DNA of 64,000 nt from a bacterium 1xD42-87. Lineage in GTDB: Bacteria; Bacillota; Clostridia; Lachnospirales; Lachnospiraceae. Below the pieces are notes generated by a model that was not told the DNA's origin, ran no database searches, and worked only from the letters and a program-made list of their open reading frames with translations. The stretch spans positions 150,854 through 214,853 of the forward strand of contig RAYM01000012.1 of assembly GCA_003611805.1 (NCBI GenBank), in the 5' to 3' direction. Of the stretch, positions 16,654 through 24,981 are shown in pieces. Position numbers and translations under genes: made by a program. Numbering within the stretch: the first letter of the stretch is position 1; each line of letters starts with the position of its first letter.

Positions 16654-17850
16654 TCACTTCACCAGCGCAAATGTCTCCCTCGCGATCGCGAGCTCCTCGT
16701 TGGTGGGAACCACAAGCGCCTTCACCCTGGAATCCGGGGTGCTGATCTCCAGCTCCTCCCCGCGCACCTGGTTTTTCTCCTGATCCAGTGTGACGCCGAG
16801 ATACCCCAGCTGCTCACAGGCATGTTTCCTCACAAGGGGGCTGTTCTCTCCCACACCCGCTGTAAAGCAGATGGCATCCACGCCGTTCATTGCCGCGGCG
16901 TATGCGCCGATATACTTCGCCACCCGGTATGCGAAGGTTCGAATCGTGCGGAGCCCTCTTTCCTCCCCGGCGACATAGGATTTTTCCAGATCCCGGAAAT
17001 CTGAGGACAGGTTATCGGAAAGCCCCAGCACGCCGGACTGCTTATTCAACACCGCCATCACCTCGTCGATGGACTTATTCTCCTTATGGGCAATAAACTC
17101 GATGATCGCCGGGTCTATATCGCCGGAGCGGGTGCCCATAATCAGCCCTTCAAGAGGCGTAAGACCCATGGATGTATCCACGCAGCGTCCGTTCTCCACA
17201 GCCGAGATGCTTGCGCCGTTGCCCAGATGACAGACAATGATCTTCATGTCCTCATAATTTTTTCCAAGAATCTCCGCCGCCCTCTTTGACACGTAGGAGT
17301 GGCTGGTGCCATGGAAACCGTATCTCCTCACCTTATACTTCTCATAGTATTCGTAAGGCAGCCCATACAGATACGCATGCTGGGGCATCGTCTGATGGAA
17401 CGCCGTATCGAACACACCCACCATGGGCGTATTGGGCATCAGTTTTTTGCAGGCGTCGATGCCGATCAGATTCGCCGGATTATGTAACGGCGCCAGATCG
17501 TTGCATGCCCTGATCGCCTCTATCACTTCGTCGGTGATGATTGTGGAGGACGCAAACTTTTCCCCGCCGTGCACAATGCGGTGTCCCACCGCGCCGATCT
17601 CGTCAAGAGATTTCACCACGCCCGTCTTTTCATTCATCAGCGCATTTAACACGAGTTCAATGGCTTTCGTGTGGTCGGGCATGGGCGTAACCGTCTCTTC
17701 CTTTGCCCCGCCCGCAGGCTGGTAGACGAGCTGGCTGCCGTCAATGCCGATGCGCTCACAAAGTCCCTTGGCGATCTGCTTCTCCGTCTCCGCGTCGATG
17801 AGCTGGAACTTTAAGGAGGAGCTGCCGCAGTTGATAACCAAAATATTCAT
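16654..17850 (-). CDS. ackA: Acetate kinase
   Basis: Makes acetate and ATP from acetyl phosphate and ADP; with Pta it is the main ATP-yielding acetate route of fermenters. 398 aa, starts MNILVINCGSSSLKFQLI, with the family motifs YGFHGTSHSYV and GNGASISAVENGRCVDTSMG. The ATG at 17850 follows AGGAAG. It is complete despite the cassette at its 3' end. It follows pta by 79 bases, which contain a hairpin (17884-17922). Confidence 0.97.
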   Translation of the reverse strand: MNILVINCGSSSLKFQLIDAETEKQIAKGLCERIGIDGSQLVYQPAGGAKEETVTPMPDHTKAIELVLNALMNEKTGVVKSLDEIGAVGHRIVHGGEKFASSTIITDEVIEAIRACNDLAPLHNPANLIGIDACKKLMPNTPMVGVFDTAFHQTMPQHAYLYGLPYEYYEKYKVRRYGFHGTSHSYVSKRAAEILGKNYEDMKIIVCHLGNGASISAVENGRCVDTSMGLTPLEGLIMGTRSGDIDPAIIEFIAHKENKSIDEVMAVLNKQSGVLGLSDNLSSDFRDLEKSYVAGEERGLRTIRTFAYRVAKYIGAYAAAMNGVDAICFTAGVGENSPLVRKHACEQLGYLGVTLDQEKNQVRGEELEISTPDSRVKALVVPTNEELAIARETFALVK

Positions 17851-17929
17851 AAGTTTATTCTTCCTTTCTATTAAATCCGCAGTGCCCGCTCGAAAAACCT
17901 TTGGTTTTCCTCGCTCGCGGGCTTCGCCA

Positions 17930-18931
17930 TCACGCAAGCTGAGCTTGCACAGCAGTTAAAGCTACCACACCCACGATATCCTGCCAAGAGCAGCCGCGGG
18001 AGAGGTCGTTTACGGGTTTGGCGATGCCCTGCAGCATGGGACCGTAGGCTTCCGCCTTGCCGAGCCGCTGCACCAGTTTATAGCCGATATTGCCGCAGTC
18101 CAGATTGGGGAAAATCAGCACATTTGCCTTGCCCGCCACCTCGCTGCCGGGCGCCTTGGACTTTGCCACCTGGGGCACCAGTGCCGCGTCAGACTGTAAT
18201 TCCCCGTCAATGGTAAGATGGGGATACTGCTCATGGGCGATCCGCGTCGCCTCCACCATCTTGTCCACCAGCGGATGCTTGGCGCTGCCCTTGGTCGAAT
18301 GGGAAAGCATGGCAATAATCGGCTTCGCTCCCACAAGGCTCTTAAAGCTCTTGGCTGAAGTGTCTGCAATCGCCGCCAGTTCCTCCGCTGTCGGGTCCTG
18401 ATTCAGACCACAGTCCGCAAAGAGGAAAGTGCCGTTCTCCCCAAACTCACAGTCCGGCACGTCAAGAATAAAAAAGCCGGATACCAGCTTCACACCGGGA
18501 GCGGTCTTTAAAATCTGCAGTGCAGGGCGCAGCGTGTCCGCCGTGGCATGACAGGCTCCCGCCACCATACCGTCCGCATCGTTTGCCTTCACCATCACCA
18601 CGCCGAAGGTAAGATAATCCTTAAGCAGCGTCTCCCTCGCCTTCTCCGGCGTCATCCCCTTATTCTTTCTGATCTCATATAAAAGTTCCGTATACTCGTC
18701 AAGCTTATCCGCCTTCTCGGGATCGACAATCTGCACACCGTCCAGCTCCACTTCCAGCCAGCCCGCACCGTCCATAATCTTCTCCTCATTTCCCACCATA
18801 ATGATGTCGGCGATCCCTTCCTTCAGGATATTTGCCGCCGCGATCAGAGTCCTTTTGTCGTTGGTCTCCGGCAGAACAATCGTCTTTTTATCGCTTCTGG
18901 CCTTCTCTTTCATCAGATCAATATAAGACAT
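17930..18931 (-). CDS. pta: Phosphate acetyltransferase
   Basis: Interconverts acetyl-CoA and acetyl phosphate. 333 aa, the short form without an N-terminal regulatory region. Motifs: TIVLPETNDKRTL at the start, DGMVAGACHATADTLRPALQ, SGFFILDVPD, FLFADCGLNQDPTAEELA. The start at 18931 follows GGAGGG. First gene of pta-ackA; its promoter is at 18960-18988 and tmcAL runs divergently. Confidence 0.97.
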   Translation of the reverse strand: MSYIDLMKEKARSDKKTIVLPETNDKRTLIAAANILKEGIADIIMVGNEEKIMDGAGWLEVELDGVQIVDPEKADKLDEYTELLYEIRKNKGMTPEKARETLLKDYLTFGVVMVKANDADGMVAGACHATADTLRPALQILKTAPGVKLVSGFFILDVPDCEFGENGTFLFADCGLNQDPTAEELAAIADTSAKSFKSLVGAKPIIAMLSHSTKGSAKHPLVDKMVEATRIAHEQYPHLTIDGELQSDAALVPQVAKSKAPGSEVAGKANVLIFPNLDCGNIGYKLVQRLGKAEAYGPMLQGIAKPVNDLSRGCSWQDIVGVVALTAVQAQLA

Positions 18932-18959
18932 AGCTATACCCTCCTTCTTTCTAACTTAC

Positions 18960-18988
18960 ATGATACCTAATTCCGCTTTCATAAACAA
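18960..18988 (-). promoter_or_regulatory. Promoter of pta-ackA
   Basis: Minus-strand TTGTTT (18988-18983), 17 bp, TATCAT (18965-18960), 28 bases before pta. It probably also drives mntA-hepT. Confidence 0.55.
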
Positions 18989-19092
18989 GTAATTTTCTGA
19001 TCTGTTTTCAAGAAAAAACAATACAAATCAGCCGCGTTGTGATAAACTGGAATTATCGGAAATTATGTTGTTTCGGGGGAAGTCAAAAATCT

Positions 19093-20340
19093 ATGAAAAC
19101 GGTCGGAATTATTGCGGAATATAATCCGTTCCATAACGGACATGCCTATCACATCAGAAAGGCTAAAGAACTCACTCACGCAGACTACTGTGTTGTCGTT
19201 ATGAGCGGTGATTTTGTCCAGCGCGGCGCGCCTGCCATCATGGATAAATATCTGCGCGCCGAGAGCGCACTTTTAAACGGCGCGGACCTTGTGCTGGAGC
19301 TGCCCGTCTGCTATTCCATAAGCAGCGCCGAGCATTTTGCCCGCAGTTCGGTGGCTCTCCTCGATAAGCTTGGGGTTGTCGATACGTTATGCTTTGGCAG
19401 CGAGTGCGGTGATATCCGCGTGCTGACGGAATTTGCACAGGCGCTTACAGACGAAAGCCCTGTCTTTAAAAAAACGCTGGACCGCGAGATCCGTATCGGA
19501 CACACCTACCCTCAAGCGAGAAACACGGCGCTGGAAATCTCTGCGCCTCACCTAACGTCCTATATCAACGTACTGACCAGCCCGAACAACATTCTGGGTA
19601 TCGAATACTGTAAAGCACTTCTCTTCTGGAAAAGCACGATTGTACCATATACCGTAAAACGCGCAGGCTCCTCCTACCACGACAACAGTCTGGATACCGG
19701 CTTCTGCTCTGCACTGGCTATCCGGGAATCGCTCCGGCAGGCAGGCGCTTCGGAGGAACTCGCAAGACAGATTCCCGCATCTTCCCTTGCCTTGATAAAA
19801 GATGCCTACATGAAAACCTACCCTGTCTTTGCGGATGACCTTTCCCTGCTTACGCAGTACAGCCTGCTCACGAACGCGAGCGCCGGCTTTACGGACTATC
19901 CCGACATCGACAGTGAACTGTCGGACCGTATTGTCAAGTTACTGCCGCAGTTCCGTGATTTCCGCTCATTTTGCGATCTGCTGAAATCAAAGAACAAGAC
20001 TTATGTAAGAATCTCCAGAAGCCTTCTACATATCCTTCTGGGTACCCGTAGGGAAGCCCTGCAGCAGTATGGACAGGAGGGGTGGATTTTTTATGCCCGT
20101 ATGCTTGGCTTTCGTGAGAGCGCCGCACCGCTTCTCTCCGCTATCAAGAAAAACGCGGAAATTCCACTCCTTTCCAAACTTGCGGACGCAGAAAAACAGC
20201 TTGCACCGACGGGCTCTTCCATGCTGGAAAAGGACATCTATGCAAGCCATATTTACCAGAGCATTGTCCGCAATAAATTCCCCGGCAAAAGTCCGCTGAC
20301 GGAGATCAATGAATACAAAAATCAGATCATAAAGATATAA
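19093..20340 (+). CDS. tmcAL: tRNA(Met) cytidine acetate ligase TmcAL
   Basis: Forms N4-acetylcytidine at the wobble position of elongator tRNA-Met from acetate and ATP, through acetyl-adenylate. 415 aa nucleotidyltransferase-like protein: VGIIAEYNPFHNGHAYHI near the start, then SGDFVQRGAPAIMDKYLRA and ELPVCYSISSAEHFA. The ATG at 19093 is preceded by GGGGGAAG. It is divergent from pta-ackA, which produces its substrate acetate. It converges on the plsC-like gene with a 4-base gap. Confidence 0.93.
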   Translation: MKTVGIIAEYNPFHNGHAYHIRKAKELTHADYCVVVMSGDFVQRGAPAIMDKYLRAESALLNGADLVLELPVCYSISSAEHFARSSVALLDKLGVVDTLCFGSECGDIRVLTEFAQALTDESPVFKKTLDREIRIGHTYPQARNTALEISAPHLTSYINVLTSPNNILGIEYCKALLFWKSTIVPYTVKRAGSSYHDNSLDTGFCSALAIRESLRQAGASEELARQIPASSLALIKDAYMKTYPVFADDLSLLTQYSLLTNASAGFTDYPDIDSELSDRIVKLLPQFRDFRSFCDLLKSKNKTYVRISRSLLHILLGTRREALQQYGQEGWIFYARMLGFRESAAPLLSAIKKNAEIPLLSKLADAEKQLAPTGSSMLEKDIYASHIYQSIVRNKFPGKSPLTEINEYKNQIIKI

Positions 20341-20344
20341 TTTC

Positions 20345-21061
20345 CTATGCGGGGCTGACTACATCACTGATTCTGCTCGTGATTCTGTCTTTCACCATCT
20401 CGGCAATCTGCGTCGTGGTCATGCCCTTATATTCTTCATAGGGAATCGCCTTTAAAAAGTGTACCTGCGTCTCCACCCTGCGCAGTGTCCACTCCTCAAA
20501 CACTCTGTAGGAATCAATCAGCGCCACCGGCACGATCGGCACTCTTGCCTTCACCGCGCTCTTAAAGCAGCCCGGCTTAAACTCTCCCACCGTATTGTGA
20601 TTATGAAAATAACCGCCCTCCGGGAAAATGATGAAACGCCGCCCCATTTTGGTATCTTCCGCCAGTTCCCTGATAATCCCTATCGACTGTCTGGTGTCAT
20701 CTTTTTTCAGACGCTTGCCCTGCACAAGGTCAATAAACTGCTTGACCAAAAGCCCGTGGGATTTGGCATCGTCGATCACCACGGAACAGGGCTTGTCGTG
20801 GGATATCATAATCCCCAGCGCATCATATTTTCCCTGATGATTCGGGCATAGAAGATAGCCGCCTTCCTGCGGAAGGTTCTCCGCACCGAAGCGCTTCGTG
20901 TAAATGCGCCCGGCACGCATCATGCGCCGGATCGCCAGTCTCGCATATGCGTAGCATGCCTCCTCACCGTAACGCTCCTTGTGTCTCGCCTTGTATGCCA
21001 TTTTGGGTATCATGTAGATTCTCGGCAGATTCCACACGATCACCTTGAGAAACCGTAACAT
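20345..21061 (-). CDS. 1-acyl-sn-glycerol-3-phosphate acyltransferase (PlsC-like)
   Basis: 238 aa membrane-associated acyltransferase of phospholipid synthesis. The catalytic HX4D motif is NHQGKYDAL, the second substrate motif is IFPEGGYF, and VPIVPVALIDSYRVF follows. The N-terminus is hydrophobic/basic and probably membrane-bound. It follows the cardiolipin synthase gene by 20 bases, so the two phospholipid enzymes are likely co-expressed. Acceptor specificity cannot be read from sequence. Confidence 0.9.
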   Translation of the reverse strand: MLRFLKVIVWNLPRIYMIPKMAYKARHKERYGEEACYAYARLAIRRMMRAGRIYTKRFGAENLPQEGGYLLCPNHQGKYDALGIMISHDKPCSVVIDDAKSHGLLVKQFIDLVQGKRLKKDDTRQSIGIIRELAEDTKMGRRFIIFPEGGYFHNHNTVGEFKPGCFKSAVKARVPIVPVALIDSYRVFEEWTLRRVETQVHFLKAIPYEEYKGMTTTQIAEMVKDRITSRISDVVSPA

Positions 21062-21081
21062 AAACTCATCTCCATTTTCAA

Positions 21082-22614
21082 TTACATTAAGGGTGAAAAC
21101 AATTTTAACAGCGGACCGATCACATTGGTCTTCACAAACTTATCCCGGCACCATGACAACGTAATTTCCTCACAGACCCCGAAAGTCTTTACCATATCCT
21201 TTTTCAACTCCTCCACGGCACGTGCCCGGTAAAGATACACGCCGCATTCAAAGTGATGGTAAAAACTCCGGTAATCGAAATTGACCGTGCCAACCGTAGC
21301 CGACTCGTCGTCCACAAGCACACATTTCGCATGGATGAAGCCCGGGGTATACTGGAATATCCTGACGCCCGCCCCGATCAGATTCTGGTAATTGGACTGG
21401 GTCAGCCAGTAAACGAATTTTTTATCCGGCACGCCGGGCGTCACAATCCGCACATCCACGCCCCGCTTCGCCGCCAGCTTCAGGGCGGTAATCATTTCGT
21501 TGTCCGTAACAAGGTACGGCGTATAGATCCAGACATAACGCTTTGCGTCGCCAATCATGTTCAGGTATACATTCTCGCCAAGCGTCTCGTCGTCAAAAGG
21601 CGTGTCCATGTACGGCTGTACATAGCCCTCCGCCCCCGGCATCTTTTCAAAGGAACAATAGTACCTGCTGTAGTCCTCCTCCGTGTAGCGGGACATATTC
21701 CACATCTGTAAAAACATGACCGTAAAGTTCCAGACAGCCTTTCCCTCAATGCGGATTCCCGTGTCCTTCCAGTGGTCACCGTAAGGATGTTCGTAGTTTA
21801 TATACTCGTCCGACAGGTTAATTCCGCCCGTATACGCCACCTTGCCGTCCACCACCACAATCTTCCTGTGATCCCTGTTATTCAGCACAAGCGATAAAAA
21901 AGGCACCAGCCTGTTGAACGCCACACACTTGATTCCCTTTTTCTCTATGACCCTGTCGTAGTATTTCGGCAGAAGAAACGCGCAGCCGATATCGTCATAC
22001 ATCAGCCGGACCTCCACGCCCTCCTTTGCCTTGCGTTCCAGAATATCCAGAATGGCATCCCACATTTTTCCCTCTTTGATGATAAAAAATTCCAGAAAGA
22101 TATAATGCTCGGCTTTCTCCAGATCATCGATCAGACTCTCCCACCACGGACGCCCGTCCGCAAAAAATTTCGTATCTGTCTGGTCCCACACCGGCGTGGC
22201 GCCGTAAGAATACATATAACCGCTCAGGTTTGCCTCCGCCGCTTCTTCCTTCTTCAGACTTTTGAGAATCTGCCTGTCCTGCACCAGACTTTTCCTTACC
22301 AGCTTGTCCGTCCGTTCCATGCTGTCCCGCAGCTTTTTTGGCACGATCACATGACCGTAGCACAGATAAAGCACACCGCCGAAAAGCGGGAAAGTCAGTA
22401 TCGGCACCACCCACGCCAGCTTTACGGCGGGATTGGTCGGTTTCCATATAATGTAAATCACAGCCCAGAAGGTGATAAAGCGCAGCACAAGGGAAAACCA
22501 GACATAATAATTGCCCCATTGTAAAAGCACAACCAGAAAGAAAGCGATCTGTATCAGCACCAGAAGCGCCGTAATCACCACTCGGTTTAACGCGTACTGT
22601 AAAAACTTCCTCAT
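21082..22614 (-). CDS. cls: Cardiolipin synthase
   Basis: Phospholipase D-superfamily enzyme that joins two phosphatidylglycerols. 510 aa: two N-terminal membrane helices (about 10-30 and 36-56, plus a third near 65-85), then two HKD motifs, HRKIVVVDGKVAYTGG and HAKCVLVDDESATVGT. Its start overlaps the stop of the sufB-like gene as ATGA (22614-22611), so translation is coupled. Confidence 0.95.
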   Translation of the reverse strand: MRKFLQYALNRVVITALLVLIQIAFFLVVLLQWGNYYVWFSLVLRFITFWAVIYIIWKPTNPAVKLAWVVPILTFPLFGGVLYLCYGHVIVPKKLRDSMERTDKLVRKSLVQDRQILKSLKKEEAAEANLSGYMYSYGATPVWDQTDTKFFADGRPWWESLIDDLEKAEHYIFLEFFIIKEGKMWDAILDILERKAKEGVEVRLMYDDIGCAFLLPKYYDRVIEKKGIKCVAFNRLVPFLSLVLNNRDHRKIVVVDGKVAYTGGINLSDEYINYEHPYGDHWKDTGIRIEGKAVWNFTVMFLQMWNMSRYTEEDYSRYYCSFEKMPGAEGYVQPYMDTPFDDETLGENVYLNMIGDAKRYVWIYTPYLVTDNEMITALKLAAKRGVDVRIVTPGVPDKKFVYWLTQSNYQNLIGAGVRIFQYTPGFIHAKCVLVDDESATVGTVNFDYRSFYHHFECGVYLYRARAVEELKKDMVKTFGVCEEITLSWCRDKFVKTNVIGPLLKLFSPLM

Positions 22615-23528
22615 TTCAAAAATCCCTTCACGATCTGTTCTTCCGCCTCTTTCTCTGTGAGTCCGAGCGTCATCAGTTTGATCATCTGTTCGCCTGCGAT
22701 CTTGCCGATCGCCGCCTCATGGATCAGATTCGCGTCAATGTGGTTTGCCGTCAGCTCCGGAATCGCGCTGACACTGGCTTCATCCATAATGATGGCGTCG
22801 CATTCGCTGTGCCCGTGGCAGCTCGCATTTCCCACAATCCGGCTGCGGAATATCTGCCTGGAATGTTCCTTCGCCACCGATCTGGAAATCAGGTTCACGC
22901 TGGAATCCGCCCCCGCCATGTTCACCGTGAAATCCGTCCCGGCATACTGCTTCCCGTGGGTCATAATCTTTTCTTTGATTACAAGGCTTGCGCCCTCCGC
23001 CACCTCCGCAGTCGTGGTCCGCTCCGTGGAATCAATCCCCTTGATCTGCACCGTCTCCATCTCAAGGGAAGCGCCCTCCGCCAGATGAATATCTGTGGTG
23101 GGATTCATAATACGCTCCCCGCTGCCGTCGCCTGAGCCGTAGTGCTTTTCCACATATCTTACCTTCGCGTTCTTCTCCACAAAAAACCGATGGACACCGG
23201 AATGCGCCGATGCCGCGGAACCGCCGTTATGGATGCCGCAGCCCGCTATGATCGTGATGTCGCAGTCCTCCCCCACAAAGAAGTCGTTATACACACTTTC
23301 CTGAATGCCGCTCTGGCTTAAAACCACCGGAATGTGCACGCTCTCCCCCTTCGTGCCCGGTTTTATACGGATATCGATGCCGGGGCAGTCCTCCTTTGTC
23401 ACAATATCTATATTGGCGGTGGTATTTCTTCCCGCCATCTCCCCGTTGGCGCGTATATTGTACGCACCTTCCGGCACTTCGTGCAGGTCCGCCACCTGCG
23501 CAAGTAACTCCTGTTGTATTGCGTCCAT
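22611..23528 (-). CDS. sufB: SufB/SufD-family Fe-S scaffold protein
   Basis: 305 aa with the right-handed beta-helix core of SufB/SufD (IMTHGKQYAGTDFTVNMAGADSSVNL; SVAKEHSRQIFRSRIVGN; GHSECDAIIMDEASVSAIPELTANH), shorter than classical SufB (about 470 aa). It carries the C-terminal Cys/His/Glu-rich stretch typical of SufB. Paired only with SufC; no SufS, SufU or SufD is nearby, so this is a minimal SufBC type. It follows sufC by 13 bases. Confidence 0.88.
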   Translation of the reverse strand: MDAIQQELLAQVADLHEVPEGAYNIRANGEMAGRNTTANIDIVTKEDCPGIDIRIKPGTKGESVHIPVVLSQSGIQESVYNDFFVGEDCDITIIAGCGIHNGGSAASAHSGVHRFFVEKNAKVRYVEKHYGSGDGSGERIMNPTTDIHLAEGASLEMETVQIKGIDSTERTTTAEVAEGASLVIKEKIMTHGKQYAGTDFTVNMAGADSSVNLISRSVAKEHSRQIFRSRIVGNASCHGHSECDAIIMDEASVSAIPELTANHIDANLIHEAAIGKIAGEQMIKLMTLGLTEKEAEEQIVKGFLK

Positions 23529-23541
23529 AGTTTCTCCATTC

Positions 23542-24270
23542 CTAATTTAATTTATCAGTTAATGTCTTGCAGGGCTGCCCGGCTCCCAAAAGTTCCGGCA
23601 TCACTTCCTCCCTGCTCCCCACCTTCTCAATCCTGCCATCCGACAACAGCACAATCTGATCCGCAATGTTCAGTATCCTCTCCTGATGGGAAATAATCAG
23701 GATCGTTCCCTGAATCTCCTCATGCATCTTCTCAAACACCCGGATCAGATTCTGGAAACTCCACAGATCGATTCCCGCCTCCGGTTCGTCAAAGATGGAA
23801 ACCTTCGCCTTTCTCGCCATAATCATCGCAATTTCAATCCGCTTCAACTCCCCGCCCGAAAGGCTGGCGTTGATTTCCCGGTTTACATAATCTCTGGCGC
23901 AGAGCCCCACCTCCGAGAGCATGGAGCAGACTTCCGACACAGCCGTCTCCCTGCCCGCCGCAATGGAAAGCATATCCTTCACCGTAAGCCCCTTAAACCG
24001 GACCGGCTGCTGAAAGGCGAACCCGATACCCATCCGTGCCCGCTCTGTAATGGACTTTTCTGTGATATCGACACCGTCCAGAAAAATCTGTCCTTCCGTA
24101 GGTGTCAGAATGCCTGCCACAATCTTCGCAAGCGTCGATTTGCCGCTGCCGTTCGGTCCTGTGACCGCCACAAAGCGGTTCTCCACCGTCAGATTGATGT
24201 TCCTCAGTATCTCGATCTCTTTTCCGCCGTCATCAGCCTGAAAAGATATATTTTTAAGTTCCAGCATCAT
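23542..24270 (-). CDS. sufC: SufC ABC ATPase
   Basis: 242 aa cytoplasmic ABC ATPase for Fe-S cluster assembly: Walker A GPNGSGKST, Q-loop FAFQQPVRFKG, signature LSGGELKRIEIA, Walker B VSIFDEPEAGID, switch His in ISHQE. There is no membrane partner; the SufB-like scaffold follows. Two tandem ATGs (24270, 24267) follow GGAGG; the second has better spacing. Confidence 0.93.
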   Translation of the reverse strand: MMLELKNISFQADDGGKEIEILRNINLTVENRFVAVTGPNGSGKSTLAKIVAGILTPTEGQIFLDGVDITEKSITERARMGIGFAFQQPVRFKGLTVKDMLSIAAGRETAVSEVCSMLSEVGLCARDYVNREINASLSGGELKRIEIAMIMARKAKVSIFDEPEAGIDLWSFQNLIRVFEKMHEEIQGTILIISHQERILNIADQIVLLSDGRIEKVGSREEVMPELLGAGQPCKTLTDKLN

Positions 24271-24384
24271 AAACCTCCAAGTTTCATGTAACTGTCAGAA
24301 CTCCTTTTTGCCGGAAGTTCCTTAATAGAACATCTTAGCATAAATATTGCCAAAAGGCAAATTCCCTGATACGTGAATGCGCAA

Positions 24385-24423
24385 AAAAAATGTAAAGCCT
24401 AAAAATTTATCAGGCTTTACATT
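24385..24423 (-). terminator. Terminator after the 26-aa ORF
   Basis: Perfect 12-bp inverted repeat AATGTAAAGCCT/AGGCTTTACATT (24389-24400, 24412-24423). On the minus strand it is followed by eight T. It closes the small transcription unit that starts at about 24572. Confidence 0.85.
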
Positions 24424-24452
24424 ATGGCTCGCATAATTATAACTATATGCTT

Positions 24453-24533
24453 TTAAAAATCCAGCTCCGAATAATCAATGCCAAAACTGGACAGCTTGAC
24501 TTTTGCTACCTCTTTCTGCTCTTCCAAAGGCAT
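24453..24533 (-). CDS. 26-aa peptide with conserved C-terminal motif
   Basis: ATG at 24533 with AGGTGA seven bases upstream; the frame begins MPLEEQKEVAKVK and ends with LSSFGIDYSELDF. It has its own extended -10 promoter (TGGTATACT, 24587-24579) and its own terminator, so it is a stand-alone unit of about 190 bases. The C-terminus aligns with the end of the 60-aa protein at 29395-29577 (K-V-I-L-S-S-S-G-V-N-L-T-E-L-D). Function unknown. Confidence 0.6.
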   Translation of the reverse strand: MPLEEQKEVAKVKLSSFGIDYSELDF

Positions 24534-24578
24534 AACAATCACCTGCTTTCTTTATACTGCTCATACTGTTACAATGCA

Positions 24579-24587
24579 AGTATACCA
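24579..24587 (-). promoter_or_regulatory. Extended -10 promoter of the 26-aa ORF
   Basis: Minus-strand TGGTATACT: extended -10 element, about 45 bases before the ATG at 24533. No good -35. Confidence 0.5.
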
Positions 24588-24612
24588 TAATCGAAATACA
24601 CAATCCATTCCA

Positions 24613-24846
24613 CTATGCAAGATAGGGTGCGATTGCCGCCTCCACTTCCGAGATCTGCGCATTGGTTTCCAGAATGCGAAACTCAATCTTTCTGTTCAGA
24701 TCCATGGAAAAAATACCCATGATCGACTTCGCGTCCACCACGTATCTTCCGGTGGCTATGTCAAAGTAACCGTCGAATTTCTCGATCGCGCTTACAAATC
24801 CTTTCACTCTATCGATGGAGTTTAAATCCAGCATGTACGTCTTCAT
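24613..24846 (-). CDS. HPr-family-like protein without the phosphorylated His
   Basis: 77 aa with the HPr fold pattern: short first strand, VKGFVSAIEKFDGYFDIATGR, then YVVDAKSIMGIFSMDLNRKIEFRI. The segment that should hold the catalytic His (GIHARPA in HPr) reads SIDRVKGFV, so PTS phosphotransfer through His-15 is not possible. The serine in AKSIMGIFSMDL matches the regulatory Ser-46 region, so a Crh-like regulatory role is conceivable. The ATG at 24846 follows GAGGAGG. Confidence 0.75.
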   Translation of the reverse strand: MKTYMLDLNSIDRVKGFVSAIEKFDGYFDIATGRYVVDAKSIMGIFSMDLNRKIEFRILETNAQISEVEAAIAPYLA

Positions 24847-24981
24847 ATTCACACCTCCTCTTCCGTATAAACGCCTGATTGCAAGTCTGCCGGCATGAAT
24901 TCCGTCCCGCCCGCTTCTACAGACGGTCTCTTCCCTTCCATATAAATTTTAGTGCATTTTGGGAGATTTGTACAGAGGTTT

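Larger units (their letters stand above)
15949..16689. mobile_element. Putative mntA-hepT cassette with direct repeats of the ackA end
   Basis: Two 32-bp identical direct repeats (15949-15980 and 16658-16689) bound a unit of 709 bp that holds only mntA and hepT. Loss of one unit by recombination between repeats would restore a normal ackA followed at once by its terminator. No recombinase gene, terminal inverted repeat or other mobile hallmark is inside. The cassette is visibly more AT-rich than ackA. Whether it is mobile is inference; the duplication is directly seen. Confidence 0.65.
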
